Source: Bauldia litoralis (lineage in GTDB: Bacteria > Pseudomonadota > Alphaproteobacteria > Rhizobiales > Kaistiaceae). Taken from it: DNA of 64,000 nt. The position numbers and the translations under genes were made by a program. The stretch spans positions 310,001-374,000 of the forward strand of contig NZ_FMXQ01000002.1 in NCBI RefSeq assembly GCF_900104485.1, written 5' to 3'. Below the pieces are notes generated by a model, which saw only the letters and a program-made list of their open reading frames with translations, was not told where the DNA came from and did no database searches. Shown here in pieces: positions 1-7,315 of the stretch; within the stretch, counting starts at the first letter, position 1; the number at the start of each line of letters is the position of its first letter.

Positions 1-249
1 GCCCGCCACCGCCGCCAGCCCGGCAAGGTCGGGGTGGGCCCGCAGGAGCTCGTGCTGGCGGTCGACACCCGCCTCGCCGATCGCCGCCTGGAACGCCGCG
101 ATCATTGCATCGCGGCTGACGAAGGGCCGGCGCGCCGCCGCCTCTTCGGCCACCCATGGCGAATGCTCGGCGATGTCCCCGAAGGTCGCGACAAAGTCGT
201 CGCTCTCCATGAGATTGACGGTTTCCAGCGGCAGGGGCTCGGCGGCCAT
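1..249 (-). CDS. uraD: OHCU decarboxylase (UraD), C-terminus outside window
   Basis: This encodes the first 83 residues of 2-oxo-4-hydroxy-4-carboxy-5-ureidoimidazoline decarboxylase, which converts OHCU to (S)-allantoin after urate oxidation. The supporting motifs are the family-typical segment SRDAMIAAFQAAI at about residues 45-57 and RAHPDLAG near residue 70. The ATG at 249 follows a GAGGGA ribosome site. The gene runs off the left edge; the family is usually about 165-175 residues, so roughly half is missing. It lies 30 nt downstream of puuD on the same strand, so it is probably co-transcribed with it. The sequence shows no regulatory element specific to it. Confidence 0.85.
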   Translation of the reverse strand, partial: MAAEPLPLETVNLMESDDFVATFGDIAEHSPWVAEEAAARRPFVSRDAMIAAFQAAIGEAGVDRQHELLRAHPDLAGLAAVAG

Positions 250-279
250 GGTCCCTCGGTGGTTCGAGAAGACCGAGTT

Positions 280-1461
280 TTACCGGCTCTCGAGGAAAGC
301 GCCAAGTTTGCGCCGCTCCTCCTCGCTCATCGCTGTCTCGTTGCCGAGCGGCATGGCGTCGCCGTGCACCGCCTGGACCAGGATCTGCTCGCGGTGCTTC
401 TCGATGTCCGCCACCGAAAGCAGGATCACCTCCTTGGGCGGCGCGTCGAAGCCTTCGTGGCTGGGCCGGCTGGAGTGGCACATGACGCAGTGCCGGGCGA
501 CGATGGTCAGGACCTCGCCCTCGCTGACCTCGACACCGGTGAGATCAAGGTCGCTGCGCGGCGCCGTCAGGACGATCGCCGCGACCAGGGCGACGCCCGT
601 AACCGGTATCGTCCACCAGATCCTGTGGAACGGGTCGCCGGCGTCATGCCGGTTGAGGAAATGCCGGGCGCCGCCGCCGATGACCAGGATCAGCGCGATC
701 ACCAGCCAGGTCTGCCCGGTGCTGGCCAGCATCGGATAATGATTGCTCACCATCATCACCAGCACCGGCAGCGTCAGGTAGTTGTTGTGGACCGAGCGCT
801 GCTTGCTGACCGCGCCGAGCGCCGGGTCCGGCGCCTGGCCGGCGAGCAGCGCCGCCGTCACCTTCTTCTGGTTCGGGATGATCACCCCGAAGACATTGAC
901 CGCCATGATCGTGCCGACGAAGGCGCCGATATGGATCAGCGCGCCCCGCCCGGAATAGACGTGGCTGAAGATGTAGGACGCCGCCACGATCAGCGCGAAG
1001 ACCGCCACCGCGAGCACCGTCGTGTTCCGCCCGATCACCGACCGGCAGAGCCCGTCATAGATGAACCAGCCCGCCGCCAGGCTGAGCATCGAGATGACGA
1101 TGGCCTGCGACGGCAGCAGCGGCAGGACCGCCGGATTGATCAGGTAGGTGCCGGCGTTCCAGTAATACTGGACCACCAGCAGCGCGAAGCCCGTCACCCA
1201 GGTGAGATAGGCCTCCCACTTGTACCAGAGCAGGTCGGGCGGCAGCGTCTTCGGCGCGACTAGGTATTTCTCGACGTGATAGAAGCCGCCGCCGTGCACC
1301 TCCCACGCCGTCCCGTAGACCCCCTCGGCCATTGACTCGCGCTTGCGCAGGCTGAGGTCGAGGGCGATGAAATAGAAGGACGTGCCGATCCAGCCGATGC
1401 CGACCACGAGGTGGGCCCAGCGGATGATCAGGTTCAGCCAGTCGACAACAAAACCGGACAT
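280..1461 (-). CDS. puuD: Membrane urate oxidase PuuD with C-terminal cytochrome c domain
   Basis: The 393-residue protein has an N-terminal membrane domain of about eight helices (roughly residues 5-300). It ends in a small c-type cytochrome domain with the haem motif CVMCH at 325-329 and a likely axial Met at about 370 (AMPLGN). This architecture matches PuuD, a membrane-bound urate hydroxylase that feeds electrons to the respiratory chain and replaces soluble uricase in many alphaproteobacteria. It lies between the binding-protein gene of an ABC importer and uraD, as expected for purine degradation. A terminator separates it from the upstream importer gene, so puuD-uraD may have its own promoter in the 97-nt gap. 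Confidence 0.93.
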   Translation of the reverse strand: MSGFVVDWLNLIIRWAHLVVGIGWIGTSFYFIALDLSLRKRESMAEGVYGTAWEVHGGGFYHVEKYLVAPKTLPPDLLWYKWEAYLTWVTGFALLVVQYYWNAGTYLINPAVLPLLPSQAIVISMLSLAAGWFIYDGLCRSVIGRNTTVLAVAVFALIVAASYIFSHVYSGRGALIHIGAFVGTIMAVNVFGVIIPNQKKVTAALLAGQAPDPALGAVSKQRSVHNNYLTLPVLVMMVSNHYPMLASTGQTWLVIALILVIGGGARHFLNRHDAGDPFHRIWWTIPVTGVALVAAIVLTAPRSDLDLTGVEVSEGEVLTIVARHCVMCHSSRPSHEGFDAPPKEVILLSVADIEKHREQILVQAVHGDAMPLGNETAMSEEERRKLGAFLESR

Positions 1462-1493
1462 GCGGCGGAAGTGCCCCCGGGGTCTCGGATCAG

Positions 1494-1528
1494 AAAAAAG
1501 GGCGCGCCCCGGATGTCGGAGCGCGCCC
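1494..1528 (-). terminator. Rho-independent terminator after the BMP binding-protein gene
   Basis: A perfect 8-bp stem, GGGCGCGC/GCGCGCCC (1500-1507 with 1521-1528) around a 13-nt loop, is followed on the minus strand by six consecutive T. It ends the importer transcript and separates it from puuD-uraD. Confidence 0.85.
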
Positions 1529-1558
1529 GGCTTGGCTTGAAGGGATCGGCCGGCCCGC

Positions 1559-2629
1559 CTACTGCGGAATCTCGCCGTCGATGCCCTTGATGTAGTAGTT
1601 CATGCCGAGGAGCGCGCCGTCGTCGAGGACCTCGCCCTCGCCGATCACCTCGGTGCCGTCCTGCTTGAAGATCGGACCGGTGAAGGGGTGGAACTCGCCC
1701 GCGATGATCGCCGCCTCGGTGGCTTCGGCTTCCGCGGCAACGTCGTCCGGCAGGTTGGTGTAGTCGGACATCAGCACGGTGCCCTCCTTTAACCCGTCCC
1801 AGCTCGCCTCGCTCTTCCAGGTGCCGTCGAGGACATCCTGGATGCGCCGGACGTAGTAGGGACCCCAGTTGTCGACGATGGCGGTGTACTGGGCCTTCGG
1901 CGCGAAGTCGTACATGTCATGGGCCTGGCCGAAGCCGTGCAGCCCCCGCTCCTGCGCGATCTGCAGCGGCGCCGGCGAGTCGGTGTGCTGGACGATGATG
2001 TCGGCGCCCTGGTCGAACAGCGCCTTGGCGGCGTCGCCTTCCTTGCCCGGGTCGAACCACGAGTTGATCCAGACGATCTTCACCTTGAAGTCCGGGTTCA
2101 CCGACTGGGCGCCGAGCATGAAGGCGTTGATGCCCATGATGACTTCCGGGATCGGGAAGGAAACGATGTAGCCGGCGACGCCGGTCTTCGACATCTTCGC
2201 CGCGATCTCGCCGATGATGTAGCGGCCCTCGTAGAAGCGGGCGTTATAGGTCGTCACGTTGTCGGCGGTCTTGAAGCCGGTCGCATGCTCGAACTTCACG
2301 TCCGGAAACTTCTCGGCGACCTTCAGCGTCGGGTCCATGAAGCCGAAGGAGGTTGTGAAGATGATGCCGCAGCCGGAACGCGCCAGGCGCTCGATGGCGC
2401 GCTCGGCGTCCGGGCCTTCCGGCACGTTCTCGACATAGCTGGTCTCGACCTTGTCGCCGAGCTTCTCGTCGACCATCAGGCGTCCGGTCTCGTGGCCTTC
2501 CGACCAGCCGCCGTCATTGTGCGGCCCGACATAGACAAAGCAGGCCTTGAGCTTGTCTTGGGCGCCGGCCGGACCGCTGGCAATCGCCAGGGCAACCGCC
2601 GCGCTCGCAGCAATCATCAGTCTTTTCAT
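1559..2629 (-). CDS. BMP-family ABC transporter substrate-binding protein (probable purine/nucleoside importer)
   Basis: This 356-residue basic-membrane-protein-family lipoprotein-like or periplasmic binding protein starts with a signal peptide (MKRLMIAASAAVALAIAS, cleavage near GAQ). It has the family N-terminal pattern CFVYVGPHNDGGWSEGH and later IIVQHTDSPAP. The ATG at 2629 is preceded by GGGAGA, so the longer in-frame reading to 3022 is rejected. BMP proteins bind nucleosides, purines or related ligands. Its position downstream of xanthine dehydrogenase and next to puuD points to a purine. A 107-nt gap separates it from the permease genes. The exact ligand cannot be read from sequence. 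Confidence 0.9.
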   Translation of the reverse strand: MKRLMIAASAAVALAIASGPAGAQDKLKACFVYVGPHNDGGWSEGHETGRLMVDEKLGDKVETSYVENVPEGPDAERAIERLARSGCGIIFTTSFGFMDPTLKVAEKFPDVKFEHATGFKTADNVTTYNARFYEGRYIIGEIAAKMSKTGVAGYIVSFPIPEVIMGINAFMLGAQSVNPDFKVKIVWINSWFDPGKEGDAAKALFDQGADIIVQHTDSPAPLQIAQERGLHGFGQAHDMYDFAPKAQYTAIVDNWGPYYVRRIQDVLDGTWKSEASWDGLKEGTVLMSDYTNLPDDVAAEAEATEAAIIAGEFHPFTGPIFKQDGTEVIGEGEVLDDGALLGMNYYIKGIDGEIPQ

Positions 2630-2675
2630 GGGTTTCTCCCGGTTGTTTGCGTGGCTCGTGAGAGCGTCGTCACGC

Positions 2676-2703
2676 ACAGTAAAAGCAAAATCTGCGCCAG
2701 CAA
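2676..2703 (-). promoter_or_regulatory. Possible promoter for the BMP binding-protein gene
   Basis: On the minus strand TTGCTG and TACTGT are separated by 16 nt in the gap upstream of the binding-protein gene. Binding proteins are often made in excess of their permeases, so a separate promoter is plausible. The match to consensus is only moderate. Confidence 0.3.
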
Positions 2704-2736
2704 GCGGTCCGGACGCAAGGCCCCTCTCACCGCCGG

Positions 2737-3657
2737 CTAGCGATCCGGCACGAAAGGCTGGCCGAGGCAGGCCGGGGTATTGATCCGCAGCAACGTCCGG
2801 TTTCGCGAGATCAGCACCAGCACGATCACCGTGGTCAGGTACGGCAGCATTGTCAGGAACTGGGACGGAATCGGCACGTTGAAGCCCTGGGCGTGAAGCT
2901 GGAGGATGCTGATGCCGCCGAACAGCACCGCCCCGATCATCACCCGGTACGGCAGCCAGCTTGCGAAAACCACCAGCGCCAGCGCGATCCAGCCGCGCCC
3001 TGCCGTCATGTTCTGCGTCCATTGCGGCGTGTAGACCAGCGACAGATACGCACCGCCGAGCCCGGCGCAGGCGCCGCCGAACAGCACCGCCATGAACCGT
3101 ACCCGGACGACGCCATAGCCAAGCGCGTGTGCCGACACGTGGTTGTCGCCGACCGAGCGAAGGATCAGCCCGCCCCGGGTTCGGAACAGGAACCAGCTCA
3201 CGGCGATGGTGATGGCGACCGCCAGGTAGGTCAGCGGGTCGAGCCCGAAGACGAGGCTGCCGATCACCGGAATGTCGGAGAGGCCGGGAATGTCGATCTT
3301 GGGCAGCCCGATCCCCGGGATGCCGACAAATGCATCACCGATCAGCGCCGACAGCCCCAGTCCGAACAGGGTCAGCGCCAGCCCGGATGCTACCTGGTTG
3401 GCGACGAAGATCAACGTCACCACGGCGAATAGCGACGCCATGATCATGCCGCCCAGGATTGCCGCGAAGATACCGAGGATCGGCGATCCACTCAGATGGG
3501 CGATGGCAAAGCCACACACCGCGCCGACCGCCATCATGCCTTCCACGCCGAGATTGAGAACGCCGGCCCGCTCCGACACCAGTTCGCCGATCGCCACGAA
3601 GAGTAGCGGCGTCGCGGCGGTGACGATGGTCAGCAGGATGCCTTCGAACATCGTCAT
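2737..3657 (-). CDS. ABC transporter permease of BMP/nucleoside type, second subunit
   Basis: This 306-residue, strongly hydrophobic protein belongs to the branched-chain/ribose-type permease superfamily. The N-terminal segment with ERAGVLNLGVEGMM at about residues 25-40 is the hallmark of the YufQ/NupQ-like permeases that pair with BMP binding proteins. Its ATG overlaps the stop of the upstream permease (ATGA), indicating translational coupling. It should form the transmembrane heterodimer with the product of 3654-4742 and be driven by the ATPase at 4732-6315. Confidence 0.9.
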   Translation of the reverse strand: MTMFEGILLTIVTAATPLLFVAIGELVSERAGVLNLGVEGMMAVGAVCGFAIAHLSGSPILGIFAAILGGMIMASLFAVVTLIFVANQVASGLALTLFGLGLSALIGDAFVGIPGIGLPKIDIPGLSDIPVIGSLVFGLDPLTYLAVAITIAVSWFLFRTRGGLILRSVGDNHVSAHALGYGVVRVRFMAVLFGGACAGLGGAYLSLVYTPQWTQNMTAGRGWIALALVVFASWLPYRVMIGAVLFGGISILQLHAQGFNVPIPSQFLTMLPYLTTVIVLVLISRNRTLLRINTPACLGQPFVPDR

Positions 3658-4742
3658 GGCGTTGCCTCGGCGGCAGCGCTGCGCCGCGTCGAGACGAAGC
3701 GGACGCGGTAGAAGATGAAGGTGTCGCAGGTCAGCACGAAGAACAGCAGCATCCCCTGGAAGACCCGGGTGATCTGGTCCGAAACACCGAGCACGATCTG
3801 GATGCCCTCGCCGCCGATATAGGAAAGCGCCAGCAGCAGCCCCGCGAAGAGGATGCCGACCGGGTTCAGCCGTCCGAGGAAGGCGACGATGATCGCGGTG
3901 AAGCCGTAGCCGGGCGACACGGACGTGCGCAGCATCTCGATCGGCCCCGCCACCTCGCAGATGCCGGCAAGCCCCGCCAGCCCGCCGGAGATCAGGAAGG
4001 TCATCAGGACCATCCGCTTCTGGCTGAAGCCGGCAAAGGCGGCGGCCCGGGGCGCTTGCCCGAGTACCGATATTTGGAACCCGGTGATGGTTCGCGACAG
4101 GACGAACCAGGCGACCGCCACGGCGATCAGGACGAAGATCGCGTTGAGCCGCACGTCGTCGCCGAACACCACCGGCAGCACCTGCCAGCCGTCGAACTCG
4201 CGGCTGTCCGGGAAATTGTAGCCCTCGGGATTGCGCCACGGGCCCCGCGCCAGCCAGTCGAGGAAGAGCTGCGCGACATAGACCAGCATCAGGCTGGTCA
4301 GGATCTCGTTGGTGCCGAAGCGGATCTTGAGAAGCGCCGGGATCGCGCCGTAGAGCATGCCACCGGCAATGCCCATCAGCAGCATCACCGGCAGGACAAG
4401 CGGCCCGTTCCATTCGGGCACCAGGATCGGGAAGACCGATCCGGCGATGGCGCCGGCGACCAGTTGCCCCTCGGCGCCGATATTCCAGTTGTTCGACCGG
4501 TAGCAGAGCGACAGGCCGATCGCGATCAGGATGATCGGCGCCGCCTTGATCAGCAGCGCCTCGACCGTCCACCACGCCGTCAGCGGCTCGATGAAATAGA
4601 TGTAGAGCGCCTCGAGCGGGTCGACGCCGATGGCGAGGAAGATGAAGAAGCCGGTGATCACCGTCAGCACGATGGCGATGATCGGCGACAGCAGCGACAT
4701 CGCAGAGGACCGCTCGGGTCGGCGGATCAGCTCAATGCGCAT
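3654..4742 (-). CDS. ABC transporter permease of BMP/nucleoside type, first subunit
   Basis: This 362-residue membrane protein carries the paired-permease motif YRSNNWNIGAEGQL at about residues 80-93 and RFGTNEILTSLMLVY further on, both typical of YufP/NupP-like subunits. The first 11 nt overlap the end of the ATPase gene. An internal Met at residue 15 is an alternative start and would give a hydrophobic N-terminus sooner. With the second permease it forms the channel of the putative purine importer. Confidence 0.9.
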   Translation of the reverse strand: MRIELIRRPERSSAMSLLSPIIAIVLTVITGFFIFLAIGVDPLEALYIYFIEPLTAWWTVEALLIKAAPIILIAIGLSLCYRSNNWNIGAEGQLVAGAIAGSVFPILVPEWNGPLVLPVMLLMGIAGGMLYGAIPALLKIRFGTNEILTSLMLVYVAQLFLDWLARGPWRNPEGYNFPDSREFDGWQVLPVVFGDDVRLNAIFVLIAVAVAWFVLSRTITGFQISVLGQAPRAAAFAGFSQKRMVLMTFLISGGLAGLAGICEVAGPIEMLRTSVSPGYGFTAIIVAFLGRLNPVGILFAGLLLALSYIGGEGIQIVLGVSDQITRVFQGMLLFFVLTCDTFIFYRVRFVSTRRSAAAEATP

Positions 4743-6315
4743 GGGCGGCCCCCTGCCCGTCGTCGGAAACCCCGGTCATCAGCAACCCGATCTCCTCGCG
4801 CGTGATGCCGCTTGCATCGCGCGGCGTGGAAAGCTTGCCATGCGAAATGACGGCGATGCGGTCCGAGATTTCGAGGATTTCGTCGAGGTCCTGGCTGATC
4901 ACCAGCACGGCCGAACCTGCGCGGGCGAGATCGACAAGCGCCTGGCGGATGGTCGTGGCCGCGCCCGCATCGACGCCCCAGGTCGGTTGCGAAACGACGA
5001 AGACCCCGGGCTTGCGGTCGTATTCCCGGCCGACGACGAACTTCTGGAGATTGCCGCCCGAAAGCGCTGCTGCCTCGGGGTCGGGAGTCCCCTTGCGCAC
5101 ATCGAAGGCCTCCGTCACCCGGCCGACGATCGACCGGGCTCCGAGAAAATTGACCACGCCGGTGCGGACCAGTCCCTCACGCGTTCCGTTGCGCGTCAGG
5201 ACGACGTTCTGCGACAGCTTGAAACGCGGCACCGCGCCGTGCCCGAGGCGCTCCTCCGGCACGAAGGCGGCATTGAGCCGGCGCCGGGCGTTGACCCCCT
5301 GCCTGCGGCAATCGTTCCCGTCGATCTCGATCGTGCCTGATGCCGCCAGCACTTCGCCGGAGAGGACATCGAAGAACTCGTCCTGTCCGTTGCCGGCGAC
5401 ACCGGCGATGGAGACGATCTCGCCGCCGCGCACCTCCAGCGTGATGTTGTCGAGCGCCACGGCGAAGGGATGCGGCCGCGGCTGCGAAACGCCATGCACG
5501 GCGATCCGCACCGGCGCGGAGTCTGGAACCGGCTCGGGCGGATTCAACTGCCGCACTTCCTCGCCGACCATCAGGCTGGCGAGCCGCGCCGCGGTTTCCT
5601 GCTTCGGATCGCATTCGGCGACCACCTTGCCATGCCTGAGGATGGTCGCGTGGTGGCAGATCGCCCGCACTTCCTCCAGGCGGTGGCTGATATAGAGGAC
5701 CGAGCAGCCTTCGGACGCCAGCCGCTTGAGGGTGACGAACAGATCGTCCGCCTCCTGCGGTGTCAGCACCGAGGTCGGCTCGTCCATGATGATCAGCTGC
5801 GGCTCCTGCAGCAGGCAGCGGACGATCTCGACCCGCTGCCGCTGGCCGACCGACAGGTCGGCGACCACCGAGTCCGGGTTGAGCGGCAGGCCATACTCGG
5901 CCGAAACCTTGGTGATCCGGTCCCTGAGCTGGCTCATCGCGCCCGCCCCTTCGATCGCCAGGGCGATATTCTCGGCCACGGTCAGCGCGTCGAAGAGCGA
6001 AAAATGCTGGAACACCATGCCGATGCCGAGCCGGCGCGCGGCGGCGGGGTTGAGAATGACAGCCGGCTTGCCTTTCCATCGGATTTCTCCAGCGGTCGGC
6101 TGAAGCACGCCGTAGAGCATCTTTACGAGGGTCGACTTGCCGGCGCCGTTCTCGCCGAGAAGCGCATGAATTTCGCCCGGCATGATCGAGAAATCGACGC
6201 TGTCATTGGCGCGCAGCGCCCCGAAGTCCTTGGTGATGCCGTGGGCCGACAGCGTCGCGACGCCTTCGAGGCGCTTCGAGAAATCGTCGCCAGCTGGGTT
6301 TGGTTGCGTTCCCAC
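4732..6315 (-). CDS. ABC transporter ATP-binding protein, two nucleotide-binding domains
   Basis: The 527-residue tandem ATPase matches the family paired with BMP proteins (YufO/NupO-like). Domain 1 has Walker A GENGAGKST (54-62), signature LSVGQRQR and Walker B IIMDEPTSVL. Domain 2 is degenerate at Walker A (AGNGQDEF) but keeps an LSGGN signature, as usual for this family. The start is a GTG at 6315 behind AGGG; it lies 7 nt after the xdhC stop. It should power uptake through the two permeases. The tight spacing places import and xanthine oxidation in one transcription unit. Confidence 0.92.
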   Translation of the reverse strand: MGTQPNPAGDDFSKRLEGVATLSAHGITKDFGALRANDSVDFSIMPGEIHALLGENGAGKSTLVKMLYGVLQPTAGEIRWKGKPAVILNPAAARRLGIGMVFQHFSLFDALTVAENIALAIEGAGAMSQLRDRITKVSAEYGLPLNPDSVVADLSVGQRQRVEIVRCLLQEPQLIIMDEPTSVLTPQEADDLFVTLKRLASEGCSVLYISHRLEEVRAICHHATILRHGKVVAECDPKQETAARLASLMVGEEVRQLNPPEPVPDSAPVRIAVHGVSQPRPHPFAVALDNITLEVRGGEIVSIAGVAGNGQDEFFDVLSGEVLAASGTIEIDGNDCRRQGVNARRRLNAAFVPEERLGHGAVPRFKLSQNVVLTRNGTREGLVRTGVVNFLGARSIVGRVTEAFDVRKGTPDPEAAALSGGNLQKFVVGREYDRKPGVFVVSQPTWGVDAGAATTIRQALVDLARAGSAVLVISQDLDEILEISDRIAVISHGKLSTPRDASGITREEIGLLMTGVSDDGQGAAHAH

Positions 6316-6322
6316 GTTAACC

Positions 6323-7315
6323 CTAGCCTACCCGTCCGGCGGACCGGCGCAAAGCCGGAGATTCGTGGTTTTCCACGACGCGAATGGCCTCGTCCCGGGC
6401 AAGGAGCTGGCTCGCGGTAGCAGCCGCGATCACCGCCGGCACCTTGGAGTGGATCCCGTCGATGCCGATCGGACAGACCAGGTCTTCAAGACGCCGGGGC
6501 GCTATTCCGGCGGCGGCGAGCCGCTTCTCGAACCGCGCGCGCTTGCTTTTCGAGCCGATGAGACCGACGTAGGGGAAGCGATCGTCGGCAAGGGCCGCCT
6601 GAACCAGGGCGAGGTCGAGCTGGTGGCTGTGGCTCATGACAAGGACGAAACTGCCGGCCGGCGCGCCCGTCAGCGCATCCAGCGGATCGTCAAGCCGGCT
6701 CAGGACAACGTTCGCCGGCACAAGAGCCGGAAACGCATCGGGACGCGGGTCGAGCCACGTCACGGTGAACGGCAATGGCGCCAGCGCCAGGACGAGCGCC
6801 TTGCCGACATGACCGGCGCCGAACAGATAGAGGTGCCGCCGTTCCTCGCCGAAGCCCTCGACCAGCACGTCGTTCGTGAGAACCGCGCTGCCGGGGGCCA
6901 AGGATTCGTCCGCGATCGAGCGAACGAGTCGGCCCCCGCCGTCGAACCGCGCGACGGTGGTGAATGGCGCCTCGGCTTCCCGGGCGGCAAAGGCGGCCGC
7001 CGTCTCGCGGTCGCCCGTGCCAAACACCTCGATCACCAGGTCGACCTGACCGCCACAGCACTGGCCGAGCTCCGGCCCGAGCGAGAACCGGCGCTTCTCG
7101 GCCCCGGCGTTCTTCTCAAGCGCGGCCTGCGCCATTGCGATTGCCCGCCATTCCAGCGTGCCGCCGCCGATGGTGCCCGAAAAGGTGCCGTCCCGGTTGA
7201 CGATCATTCGCGCGCCTGCTTCGCGCGGGGCCGAGCCCCTGGTCGCCGCCACGGTCACCATCGCCGCCCCGCCGCGACGGTCGATCGCTTCGACGAGGCG
7301 GGCCCAGACCAGCAT
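6323..7315 (-). CDS. xdhC: Xanthine dehydrogenase accessory protein XdhC
   Basis: The 330-residue protein has the N-terminal XdhC/CoxI motif GSAPREAGARM at about residues 28-38 and GTIGGGTLE near 50. A C-terminal Rossmann-type segment (LFGAGHVGKAL) follows. XdhC binds molybdenum cofactor, promotes its sulfuration and inserts it into XdhB. Its ATG overlaps the xdhB stop by one base (TGATG), so expression is coupled to the enzyme. The order xdhA-xdhB-xdhC is the usual bacterial one. Confidence 0.93.
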   Translation of the reverse strand: MLVWARLVEAIDRRGGAAMVTVAATRGSAPREAGARMIVNRDGTFSGTIGGGTLEWRAIAMAQAALEKNAGAEKRRFSLGPELGQCCGGQVDLVIEVFGTGDRETAAAFAAREAEAPFTTVARFDGGGRLVRSIADESLAPGSAVLTNDVLVEGFGEERRHLYLFGAGHVGKALVLALAPLPFTVTWLDPRPDAFPALVPANVVLSRLDDPLDALTGAPAGSFVLVMSHSHQLDLALVQAALADDRFPYVGLIGSKSKRARFEKRLAAAGIAPRRLEDLVCPIGIDGIHSKVPAVIAAATASQLLARDEAIRVVENHESPALRRSAGRVG

